Assembly (NCBI RefSeq): GCF_007860075.1
Contig: NZ_SJPP01000002.1
Location: 248,001-312,000, forward strand
Direction of reading: 5' to 3'
DNA: 64,000 nt
Source of the DNA: Symmachiella macrocystis
Lineage (GTDB): Bacteria > Planctomycetota > Planctomycetia > Planctomycetales > Planctomycetaceae
Below the pieces are notes generated by a model. It saw only the letters and a list, made by a program, of their open reading frames with translations. It was not told the origin of the DNA and made no database searches. Position numbers and translations under genes: made by a program. Numbering within the stretch: position 1 is the first letter of the stretch; every line of letters begins with the position of its first letter. Shown here piece after piece: positions 57,389-64,000 of the stretch.

Positions 57389-57527
57389 GATTAAATTCCT
57401 TGATGGGGTTTGCTGCCGTGGAGCAGCAGACATATGAATAACGAAGCCTGCAAGCGTCCCGGCCTGTGGGCTTTGTTTTTTTGTAGGGAAATAAAAGTGC
57501 AGCTTCGTGGTTTACCGCTAACAGCCT

Positions 57528-57827
57528 TTATCGCGTCTCTATCACTTTGGCAGACTTCTTAGCCGACCGTTTACCCTTGGGCTTCAACTTGCGGTGTGCA
57601 ATCTGATCGGGTTTGACGTCCCCAACAGCATTCAGGAAAACGGTCACCGCTTCCTTGTTGGTGTGGTAGCCACGACCAACGGGAATGGCCTGCAACCGAA
57701 CACCGTTGCGGCCTTTGGTAATCCAACGCCACAGGCATTGCGGTGTGGGTCGATTGGGAAGTAGCTTGGCCATCTCGGCCAGGGGCAGGGTGCCTTCATC
57801 GAAGGGATCGATAACTACGGTTCGCAT
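57528..57827 (-). CDS. DUF1580-type protein of element B (probable DNA-binding regulator or excisionase)
   Basis: 99 residues: TVVIDPFDEGTLPLAEMAKL, RPTPQCLWRWITKGRNGVRL, GYHTNKEAVTVFLNAVGD, then a lysine-rich tail. The plan (a repeat of LP..E.A.LLP.RP....LWRW...G..G..L) is that of DUF1580 and resembles MerR/AlpA-type helix-turn-helix excisionases. It lies between integrase 2 and the primase on the same strand. A role as recombination directionality factor is inferred from position. Confidence 0.75.
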   Translation of the reverse strand: MRTVVIDPFDEGTLPLAEMAKLLPNRPTPQCLWRWITKGRNGVRLQAIPVGRGYHTNKEAVTVFLNAVGDVKPDQIAHRKLKPKGKRSAKKSAKVIETR

Positions 57828-57873
57828 GCTTCAACCTCAACCAAAAAATGAATAGTTTTTTTGTGAGGGAGCA

Positions 57874-57918
57874 TAAAAAAAGGCAGACCCCTCACCATAA
57901 TGGTGAAGATCTGCCTTT
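57874..57918 (-). terminator. Terminator between integrase 2 and DUF1580 genes
   Basis: AGGCAGA...TCTGCCT with an inner TCACCAT/ATGGTGA stem, followed on the minus strand by seven T. It would end the integrase 2 transcript. It occupies the same place as the nested hairpin of element A. Confidence 0.7.
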
Positions 57919-58113
57919 GGTGGCGTTCACGTCCCGGTGTTCAGATCAGACTTCCGATATGACGCTTGCAAGAGATTGGACATCCCGCAGCAACGACCCA
58001 TACCGAAAACCCGCCCGGCTACTTCAGGCCGGACTAGACTTAGGATCATCCGCTTTCGGAGTCACCACCGTCGTGCCGAGAATGATATCACAGTCTTTTT
58101 GAAGTGCAAGATG

Positions 58114-59187
58114 TTATCCGTAATTTTTCGCGATTTCTCTCACCTGCGTGTCATCACGTTCGGCGTAAACCTCTGCCATTGATATCGTTGCATGTCCCAG
58201 AATATTTTTTGTGCCTTCGATGCCGACCTGTTGTCGGAGTCGAGTGGCTGCCGTGTGCCGCAGTCGGTGGGGATGAAAAACCTCAACATCTGCCTTCACG
58301 CAGGCACGTTGAATCATGTTGCGGTATGCGTCCCTGTGATAGGGACGGTCGTGATCAAGTCCCCAGTTGTTGCCAGTCGGTCGAAAGAGATAACCACAGT
58401 CGCGTAAGTACGGCTGAATGATGGCTTGTGCCTGTGGTCCTAGGTAAATCACACGCTGCTTATTATGGTGTTCAGTCTTGTGGGAGCTGGGGCGGTATTC
58501 CCAAACCTCACCCCACGTTTCCAGTTCGTCGGCATGCATGTTGAGAACTTCTCCGGGACGCATACCGGTAAGCAACTGAAGCTGAACCATTGCAACCACA
58601 GTCGGCACCAAGTAGGGCAGGGCAGCATTCACGACCGACTCCTCCACAGGGCGTACAGCGTCACTCTCGACGGCATCTGTTCGACCTGCCTGCAATCCAG
58701 GGACGGCTTCCAATGCGGTCAAGATTTCCGGTCGAAGTAGCTCTTCACCGATACCCCATTTGAAGATTCGGCGAATACGTCCGACTTGTTTGTTGATCGA
58801 AGTACGGACCCATCCAAGCTCAATCATTTCCGACCGTACTTGCTTCAACGCCAGTGGTCCGAAGTCGGCAACGTTGGTGTCGCCGTGGACTTCGACCAGC
58901 ACACGGATCGCAGACTGAAAACAGGAAACCTCAGACGTGGGTTTGCCGTTCTTGCGGTAGTGGTCGTGAAGGTGTGGCTCAAAGCGTTCACACAGTTCGG
59001 CAACGGTTAAATCTGGCCGCATACCGGCAGCAAGTGCGTTCTGCTCGGCCTCCCACTGGCGGATCAGCTCGCGGTACTTACGTTTCGATTCTCTCGACCC
59101 GTACTTTCCAAGCCAGTGATTTTTGCCGTTGATGTGGGTCCGTGCCCGGCCCGAAGCTTTGTGCAGGTTGTATCCTGGTTTCCGCAT
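58114..59187 (-). CDS. Tyrosine recombinase (integrase 2) of element B
   Basis: 357 residues, homologous end to end with integrase 1 (MRKPGYNLHKASGRARTHING, HWLGKYGSRESKRKYRELI). Catalytic residues: Arg in TGMRPGEVLNM, Lys in SHKTEHHNK, HRLRHTAATRLR, LGHATISMAEVYAERD with the Tyr. It reads away from att 2; 15 bp upstream of its start begins a pair of AGTTGATCACA repeats that it probably binds. Confidence 0.94.
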   Translation of the reverse strand: MRKPGYNLHKASGRARTHINGKNHWLGKYGSRESKRKYRELIRQWEAEQNALAAGMRPDLTVAELCERFEPHLHDHYRKNGKPTSEVSCFQSAIRVLVEVHGDTNVADFGPLALKQVRSEMIELGWVRTSINKQVGRIRRIFKWGIGEELLRPEILTALEAVPGLQAGRTDAVESDAVRPVEESVVNAALPYLVPTVVAMVQLQLLTGMRPGEVLNMHADELETWGEVWEYRPSSHKTEHHNKQRVIYLGPQAQAIIQPYLRDCGYLFRPTGNNWGLDHDRPYHRDAYRNMIQRACVKADVEVFHPHRLRHTAATRLRQQVGIEGTKNILGHATISMAEVYAERDDTQVREIAKNYG

Positions 59188-59201
59188 GCTGTGCCTCCCT
59201 T

Positions 59202-59223
59202 AGTTGATCACAAGTTGATCACA
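59202..59223. other. Paired AGTTGATCACA repeats (arm-type sites, element B integrase end)
   Basis: Exact tandem copies at 59202-59212 and 59213-59223, period 11 bp, ending about 60 bp from att 2. They share the AGTTGATCA core with the pair at 49093-49112, which has period 10. Confidence 0.65.
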
Positions 59224-59247
59224 AGGTTGCACTGGCAAATTCCAGGT

Positions 59248-59265
59248 AACGTAAGTTCTTACGTT
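59248..59265. promoter_or_regulatory. Palindrome AACGTAA-N4-TTACGTT between arm sites and att 2
   Basis: Same design and spacing to att (16 bp) as the palindrome at 48914-48929 of element A, although the arm repeats of the two elements differ. Probably an accessory-factor or operator site. Confidence 0.5.
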
Positions 59266-59278
59266 TCAACCGCTTAAG

Positions 59279-59323
<45 letters not shown>

Positions 59324-59426
59324 AAAGCGCCGCTGCTTCTACGGCGTTTGATACCCCTACAAATATAGGGGTTTGCTCGCACTAGAATACACTCGACTTC
59401 ACCCAATTTCAACCGTTTCAGACCCT

Positions 59427-59445
59427 TAGCCGGTAGTAGCCGGTA
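59427..59445. other. Paired TAGCCGGTA repeats (arm-type sites, element C left end)
   Basis: TAGCCGGTA at 59427-59435 and 59437-59445, period 10 bp, 103 bp inside att 2. The same nonamer with period 11 lies beside integrase 1. This marks elements A and C as one family. The rest of the gap to 59756 shows no gene. Confidence 0.6.
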
Positions 59446-59756
59446 ATGCGTTTTCCCGGCCCGCTGACCTGCTGGTGTGCGCCAAACGATCACCGCAGAA
59501 AACTCCCACCGCGTTGCCGCCGAGTTGCAAGGTCGGCGGTTTTATCTGCTTCACGCCTGCCGATTCGCGGGCTGTTTTCCGCCGCGAACGCCACACCGCA
59601 TATCCCGACATGCCGGTTCGTATATCCCAGTCTGGGCAGTTTGTAGGGATTGTGCCGTTTTTGCTTGCTATGCGGGTTGCGATATGGCACAATGGTGACT
59701 CGAAATAGGCAAGCGACTCATGTTCAGCACCACATTCGATTCAGAGATTCTTCATC

Positions 59757-60392
59757 ATGAAACACTTTCTTCTTGCTGGTTTAGTCAGTCTTGGTTTGGT
59801 TTCCTCCGCTCAGGCGGGGTTCATGGTCACAATCCAGCCTAGCTCAGACCTGAATGACATTGTTTGGACGGTTAGTTGGGACTCCGCACCTGCTGACTCC
59901 TTTCCCCTTACATGGGATGCGATGGACCCAGCTACAGGAAGTACGATCGCAACAGCTCCCTGGGGAAGCGACAACAAGTGGACAATTTTAGACAATGTGG
60001 GCGACCCATTTGGCGCTGCATATGCCAACGCTGGTAATGCAGTAGGATTTGGCGATGGCGTGGGTGGTGTCGTTAGCTCACCAGGCGGCTGGGGAGTTGG
60101 TCCCGATCATGATGTTGGATCAGCAGGCGATGATTTCATAATGTTTAACACTCAGTTGAACAACGCTGACCCTTGGCCCTCGACAGGGTCTTTCGTGCTG
60201 ACTGTACCAGGAGCGAATTTAAGCAACTACAACATCGGCACTTACACGAACAATCCAGAGATCACTATCGTCGTGACAGACACACCATTCAGTGCTGTCG
60301 TCCCCGAACCCAGCACCTTCGCCCTCCTCGGCATCGGTGGCATCGCCCTGGTCGGATACGGCTGGCGACGCAATCGGCAACAAGCTGCGTGA
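59757..60392 (+). CDS. PEP-CTERM sorted exported protein
   Basis: 211 residues. Signal peptide 1-20 (MKHFLLAGLVSLGLVSSAQA), a beta-rich glycine/aspartate-rich body, then VVPEPSTFALLGIGGIALVGYGWRRNRQQAA: PEP motif, hydrophobic helix and basic end. It should be processed by an exosortase and released to the surface or matrix. It lies in the left-end slot of element C, convergent with the terminase small-subunit gene. Confidence 0.9.
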   Translation: MKHFLLAGLVSLGLVSSAQAGFMVTIQPSSDLNDIVWTVSWDSAPADSFPLTWDAMDPATGSTIATAPWGSDNKWTILDNVGDPFGAAYANAGNAVGFGDGVGGVVSSPGGWGVGPDHDVGSAGDDFIMFNTQLNNADPWPSTGSFVLTVPGANLSNYNIGTYTNNPEITIVVTDTPFSAVVPEPSTFALLGIGGIALVGYGWRRNRQQAA

Positions 60393-60413
60393 AACAAATC
60401 GTCAAAGAACTTC

Positions 60414-60444
60414 AACCGTCGGCGTTATGCGTCGGCGGTTTTTT
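60414..60444 (+). terminator. Terminator after the PEP-CTERM gene
   Basis: AACCG/CGGTT with an inner CGGCG/CGTCG stem (one G-T pair), followed by six T on the plus strand, 20 bp after the stop codon. Confidence 0.7.
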
Positions 60445-60461
60445 CGTTGGCATTGGAATTG

Positions 60462-60938
60462 TTATCGCGTGCCAAAGCCAAGTATCTGTTCCATCTCCAC
60501 CGCTTCGCGTTTCCGTGCAAACGTCGACAAACTCGACTCCGTTTCAATCGGCTGAATCGTCAGCTTGGTACGGTCTGCCGGACTAATGCCCAACTTCGTC
60601 GCCGCTTTGTCGAACAATCCCGCATAGGTACTAACCGAAATCCGAGCGTCTTTGTTCAACGGCTCCGCCTCAGCCACAGCCAACGCCAACCGATAGAGAT
60701 GGTACATCTCGCAGCAGGTCCGAATCATGGTGGTATCAATTTCACCGACGATTCCCATATCGACCAACTGCGGAACAATCGCATCCCACAATTTTGCCGC
60801 GTGCTTTTTCAAACCTCTTGGTTTTTTGGGCATGCCGTCCGCCTGTGGTTCGTCGTCACGATCTCCATGTCGGTCAGCCCGATAGGCGCCGGTCAGTTTC
60901 AAATGAGCTAGCGGTGTTCTTGGCCGTCCGCCCGCCAT
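60462..60938 (-). CDS. Phage terminase small subunit, P27 family
   Basis: 158 residues: MAGGRPRTPLAHLKLTGAYR is the typical P27 start; then LKKHAAKLWDAIVPQLVDMG, ...CCEMYHLYRLALAVAEAEP and FDKAATKLGISPADRTKL. It binds the packaging signal of the element or phage genome. No large terminase subunit is encoded nearby in the window. It is the last gene of the leftward operon of element C. Confidence 0.85.
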   Translation of the reverse strand: MAGGRPRTPLAHLKLTGAYRADRHGDRDDEPQADGMPKKPRGLKKHAAKLWDAIVPQLVDMGIVGEIDTTMIRTCCEMYHLYRLALAVAEAEPLNKDARISVSTYAGLFDKAATKLGISPADRTKLTIQPIETESSLSTFARKREAVEMEQILGFGTR

Positions 60939-61047
60939 GGTGAAACCCTTTCAGTATTGCCAAAAAAGATGCGCGTCTGACACGCGGTCTGACGCAGTCA
61001 ACGCCTAGAGATTTTGCCCGCCCCCCTCAGTCAACAGTGTGCCACAG

Positions 61048-61341
61048 TCAACGTCCGCTGCCGGTCTTGCGGTTGTGGCAAGTGCGACACAATGCCTGCC
61101 AGTTGCCATGGTCCCAGAACAGTTTGTCATCGCCTCGGTGCGGTGTGATGTGGTCGACCACGTTAGCCAGTGTCACGCGCCCCTCCTTATCACAGCCCAC
61201 GCAATAGGGATGCTGTTGTAAGAACCGCTTGCGTGCTGTCTGCCACTTGCTGCCGTACCCACGTTGCGCCGCTGTCTTACGATAGTCACGTCGCTTGGTT
61301 GGCTGTGCTCGTGCTCGATGTGTCTTAGCTGCCTGTGGCAT
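61048..61341 (-). CDS. HNH endonuclease (phage packaging type)
   Basis: 97 residues. RRDYRKTAAQRGYGSKWQTARKRFL, CVGCDKEGRVTLANVVDHITPHRGD, NWQALCRTCHNRKTGSG: zinc cysteines, the H of DHI and the H-N-R-K end of the beta-beta-alpha metal fold. Small HNH proteins of this kind lie beside terminase genes and support cos or pac cleavage. Confidence 0.9.
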   Translation of the reverse strand: MPQAAKTHRARAQPTKRRDYRKTAAQRGYGSKWQTARKRFLQQHPYCVGCDKEGRVTLANVVDHITPHRGDDKLFWDHGNWQALCRTCHNRKTGSGR

Positions 61342-61444
61342 GTGCTCACCTCAGTGTGTGAAAGCGGGCTGCCATGTTTCGGCACAGCAGCCCGCTTAAT
61401 CTTTCGGCCCAATCTAACAAGGCCGAAAGGCCAAACCATCTCGG

Positions 61445-62761
61445 TTATGTCGTGATGCCTGCTAGCCGCTGGAACGCATCAGCCCGCAAAACTGCAAAGT
61501 CCCAACGTACCACGATGCGGAACGCCCGTTGATATTTCTGGAAGTAGGTGCCGCCTTCATCGGTCGCGACTTCAACTTGCGTTCTGATGCCCATTGCACA
61601 TTTTGAAAAGTCACCAATCAACGCGTTGGCGGTCGTGAGATGCTCGGTGTGCTCACGCTGCAATGGTGCGACAAGCGGCGACGGTCCCAGATAGCTGCCC
61701 GCGGTCGATGCCTTTTCCTTAAGCAGATCGCCAATGATTTCCGCCGCGGCACAATACCCGGTTGGCATCTCATTGCGGCCCATCACAGCAATCACGGCAT
61801 CATGAATATCGTCGTTGGCGATGGCACCAATAGAACCCGTCTCATTGATGTTCGCGTTCTCAACTAAGCCCGTCATTTCCGTGCCAAGACTGCCGATCAG
61901 CATTTGACGATCCATGTCGGTCGCCATCGCGTTGATCATGGTTTCCTCAAGAATCTGTGCGAAGTTCACAGCGTCGTCGTTAACTTCACGAGACGTGGGA
62001 ACAATGCACGCTGACTTACGAGCAGTAAACAAAACCGAATCGAATTTGACTTCCGATTCGGGAATCGTTTCATTCTCGCCAACCATGCTGATGGTCGGGT
62101 CGGAACTAATGCGGGCAATTCTCAGCGTCTCGTTCTCCATCGGAATCGCCAACATACCCAAGCGGGACATGACGCTCCGTTCGCGTGCCTTGTCGATGAG
62201 AATCCGGCTCAACTCGCTGGGGACCAAAACGCCGCCAAGAGAGTTGTCGCCTTCCTTTTGCGCGGCCTGCATTTCGCGTTGAGCATATTTCCAATTGCCG
62301 GATATTTTCGCCGCCATGAATCGGCCAAGACTTAGCGGCTCGCGGTCGGTCGGCTTGTGGAGTTTGTCACCTCGCACCATCACCCGAATCGGTTTGCCTG
62401 TTTCCTTGTTCATCCATTGAGTTGGCTTGGCCGTTGCCGATTGCACTCGACTGGTCGACCGGTCGTCATCATCGGTATCTATCGGACGTCGTGCCAATAC
62501 CAGCCCATCGCAATCATCGACGTCGCTGTTGCTGATAAAAGGCTGATAGTTAGGCCCGGCAATCGCATGGTCAAGTTTATTCTGCCGCTCGATCCCCTTG
62601 GACAATGGTGGGATTTCCACGTCAAGAATTTCATCAATCCGCGTCGCTTCGGAAGCCGTCAATTCGCGGCCTTCGCGTTGTGCCTTCGCGTTGATGTGCT
62701 TGGCTTCGTCGAGAAGCAATTCACGTTCCTCGTACATGCCTTTAAGGTTCAAAGTCACCAT
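61445..62761 (-). CDS. HK97-fold major capsid protein
   Basis: 438 residues. The N-terminal ~120 residues are a charged helical delta/scaffold domain (YEERELLLDEAKHINAKAQ), followed by a linker. The capsid fold starts near GGVLVPSELSRILIDKARERSVM, with VGENETIPESEVKFDSV, FTARKSACIVPTSREVNDDAV and ending YQRAFRIVVRWDFAVLRADAFQRL. No separate maturation protease or portal gene is adjacent. It forms the head shell of a phage or capsid-forming satellite. Confidence 0.9.
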   Translation of the reverse strand: MVTLNLKGMYEERELLLDEAKHINAKAQREGRELTASEATRIDEILDVEIPPLSKGIERQNKLDHAIAGPNYQPFISNSDVDDCDGLVLARRPIDTDDDDRSTSRVQSATAKPTQWMNKETGKPIRVMVRGDKLHKPTDREPLSLGRFMAAKISGNWKYAQREMQAAQKEGDNSLGGVLVPSELSRILIDKARERSVMSRLGMLAIPMENETLRIARISSDPTISMVGENETIPESEVKFDSVLFTARKSACIVPTSREVNDDAVNFAQILEETMINAMATDMDRQMLIGSLGTEMTGLVENANINETGSIGAIANDDIHDAVIAVMGRNEMPTGYCAAAEIIGDLLKEKASTAGSYLGPSPLVAPLQREHTEHLTTANALIGDFSKCAMGIRTQVEVATDEGGTYFQKYQRAFRIVVRWDFAVLRADAFQRLAGITT

Positions 62762-62763
62762 CG

Positions 62764-62979
62764 TTATGCCTCGATTTCTTTAGCAGCCTCGGACGACTGC
62801 GGTTGGTGTTGTTCAATCCACTCATCAATATCGCTACGGCGATACCGAACCACATTGTTTCCAAGTTTCAACGGTGGTGGAAATAGACCCCGCGCAATCC
62901 AGCCGTATAAAGTTGGTCGGCAGATTCGCATCAGGTCAGCGACTTCAGCCATACGTAAAAATTCGTTTTCGTTGTTCAT
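62764..62979 (-). CDS. AlpA/MerR-like helix-turn-helix regulator (excisionase type)
   Basis: 71 residues: LRMAEVADLMRICRPTLYGWIARGLFPPPLKLGNNVVRYRRSDIDEWIEQ, the HTH of AlpA and HTH_17 proteins. It probably controls the operon or directs excision. It lies 2 bp from the capsid gene and overlaps the upstream gene by 4 bp, so capsid and regulator are co-translated, an unusual pairing. Confidence 0.88.
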   Translation of the reverse strand: MNNENEFLRMAEVADLMRICRPTLYGWIARGLFPPPLKLGNNVVRYRRSDIDEWIEQHQPQSSEAAKEIEA

Positions 62980-63200
62980 GTTTTCACCTCAGCCCTATTG
63001 TTACGCGGTGTTGTTTTTTGTCGACATGACTTGTTACTTAAGCGACGTCGCACCGAACCAACCGCGATGCATTGTTTCGCCGTTTCGCGGCATCGGTCAC
63101 AGCGTAGATACCGCGTGTGAATTCCACCCGCCTCATTGACGGCATAGGTCTTCAGCCGACCGGCTTTACACTTGCCGCATGGTGTGTTGCTGGTGGCCAT
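62976..63200 (-). CDS. Small zinc-ribbon protein of element C
   Basis: 74 residues from ATG 63200: MATSNTPCGKCKAGRLKTYA, then GIHTRYLRCDRCRETAKQ. CGKC and CDRC make a four-Cys zinc site. The start follows the stop of the upstream gene by one base, and its end overlaps the AlpA-like gene. It is probably a DNA-binding accessory. Confidence 0.65.
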   Translation of the reverse strand: MATSNTPCGKCKAGRLKTYAVNEAGGIHTRYLRCDRCRETAKQCIAVGSVRRRLSNKSCRQKTTPRNNRAEVKT

Positions 63201-63201
63201 C

Positions 63202-63612
63202 TCAGTTCGCCTCAAAGTTCTTGAATCGTTTGATGTCCGGTTCAAGCCAACGCACCTCTAAGGCTACGGCAATCTCCCCTGCGACCGTTTCCAGGAAATC
63301 ACGTTGCCGCTCACTGACGGCCGACGGTACCGACGCGATAGCAGTGCGGTTGGCTCTCAGCAGTTCCCGGAATTCCCAGTCAGGCCAATTGGGGTCTTGC
63401 ACAACAACGCCATCAAGCCCCTCTTGGCGGGAGCGCACCACAGCCGCCAATTGTGTCGCCAAGTACCAATGCAGCCTCGGTGCGGAATCGCGGAACGCAT
63501 CTCCCAGCGTGCCGTCTTTGAGTAGAATCAGCGTTTCGGGGTCCAGTTGCGCGAACGCATCGAACAATCTGTTGAGATGCTCCGGCGCCGGTGCGGGGGT
63601 TGGTTCGTTCAT
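63202..63612 (-). CDS. Hypothetical element C protein
   Basis: 136 residues from ATG 63612, fixed by AAGGAG 10 bases upstream; the longer frame is not supported. LNRLFDAFAQLDPETLILLKDGTLGDAF, then WYLATQLAAVVRSRQEGLDGVVV and AVSERQRDFLETVAGEIAVALEVRWLE. Soluble, mostly helical, acidic. No family is recognised. It is part of the leftward operon. Confidence 0.6.
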   Translation of the reverse strand: MNEPTPAPAPEHLNRLFDAFAQLDPETLILLKDGTLGDAFRDSAPRLHWYLATQLAAVVRSRQEGLDGVVVQDPNWPDWEFRELLRANRTAIASVPSAVSERQRDFLETVAGEIAVALEVRWLEPDIKRFKNFEAN

Positions 63613-63725
63613 GTTCAATCGGCTCCTTGTGTTGCTTGCAGCCGCTCGGCGGCTCGGTGCTGGTTCATTCACAATACTTCCGCTGTTGATTGTTCCCACT
63701 GGCATCACGAGACAGGATGCCTTTC

Positions 63726-63917
63726 CTAGGACCCAGCAGCCCCACGCCGCTGCAACGCCTCGGTGTGGTTCGCCATCAATTCCCGCAGGTCGGAAATAAT
63801 GGCTTTGCGTTCGTGAAGTGCGATGATTTTCAACGCACGTTGTTCGTCCCGGTGTGGTAGCCATGATGCGACGATCTTGGCTAATTCAAAACCGGTCAGT
63901 TTTTCAGTTCTTGGCAT
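63726..63917 (-). CDS. Small hypothetical protein of element C
   Basis: 63 residues from ATG 63917 (AAAAGGA nearby): MPRTEKLTGFELAKIVASWL, then RDEQRALKIIALHERKAIISDLRELMANHTEALQRRG, which reads as one long charged helix. It lies about 110 bp upstream of the next gene of the operon. No family is recognised. Confidence 0.5.
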   Translation of the reverse strand: MPRTEKLTGFELAKIVASWLPHRDEQRALKIIALHERKAIISDLRELMANHTEALQRRGAAGS

Positions 63918-64000
63918 TGGTTTTCCTTTTCGTTGGTGGTTGGGGGTGTCACGCGGTGTCACGCGAGACTCACTACTGCGTGCCCCTATAGATCAAACAT

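Overview
The window reads as a chromosomal segment of a planctomycete (Planctomycetota). Supporting this are two exported giants carrying the N-terminal LEDR-x-x-L-(A/S)-G type motif, a transmembrane Ser/Thr kinase fused to WD40 repeats next to an ECF sigma factor of the planctomycete-rich kind, a PEP-CTERM protein, three DUF1580-type genes and the short bacterial V-type ATPase set that includes a DUF2764 protein. No complete tRNA, rRNA or CRISPR array is present.

Layout. (1) 1-2817, minus: 5' part of a very large exported repeat protein (seven 46-residue HAF repeats, three 103-residue cadherin-like repeats, PKD-like domains). (2) 2.9-7.9 kb, minus: small secreted protein, kinase-WD40 receptor, ECF sigma factor. 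(3) 8-9.2 kb: transposase debris and hairpins. (4) 9.2-21.1 kb, plus: a TerB-like protein and a cyclic-nucleotide-type sensor, then a tightly overlapping operon for a group 3b-type cytoplasmic [NiFe] hydrogenase with its maturation set (hydB-G-D-A, endopeptidase, hypA-B-F-C-D-E). Almost every junction is an overlapping stop/start. (5) 21.9-29.4 kb, minus: V-type ATPase in the order B-D-I-K-E-DUF2764-A. The K subunit carries the ligand residues of Na+-binding rings. (6) 29.4-32.1 kb: IS5, IS3, integrase and DUF1580 remnants around a voltage-gated K+ channel. (7) 32.2-44.2 kb: an island joining a methyltransferase, stand-alone adenylation enzyme, acyl carrier protein, carbamoyltransferase, N-acetyltransferase, a new 48-residue ORF and a polysaccharide-deacetylase-like protein, followed on the other strand by an AlgI-type MBOAT and an SGNH partner. 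This looks like a surface-glycan or small-molecule decoration system. (8) 44.2-64 kb: debris, then an array of integrative elements.

The array is the most striking part. Two 42-bp copies (one mismatch) of the 3' half of a tRNA-Ala(GGC) gene lie at 48947-48988 and 59282-59323. They bound a 10.3-kb element (B) with its own tyrosine recombinase, DUF1580 protein, primase-helicase, terminase-small-subunit-like protein and a large exported PI-PLC-like cargo protein. To its left is the integrase end of a related element (A). To its right is the start of another (C) with a PEP-CTERM cargo gene, P27 terminase small subunit, HNH nuclease, HK97-fold capsid and an AlpA-like regulator. Each end carries paired short direct repeats (arm-type sites) at nearly identical distances from att, with 10-bp spacing at the left end and 11-bp spacing at the integrase end. 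The repeat sequence differs between B and A/C. This looks like a tandem array of phage-satellite-like elements using one tRNA gene, each with an exported-protein gene in the same left-end slot.

All calls come from reading motifs and layout. No database search was run.
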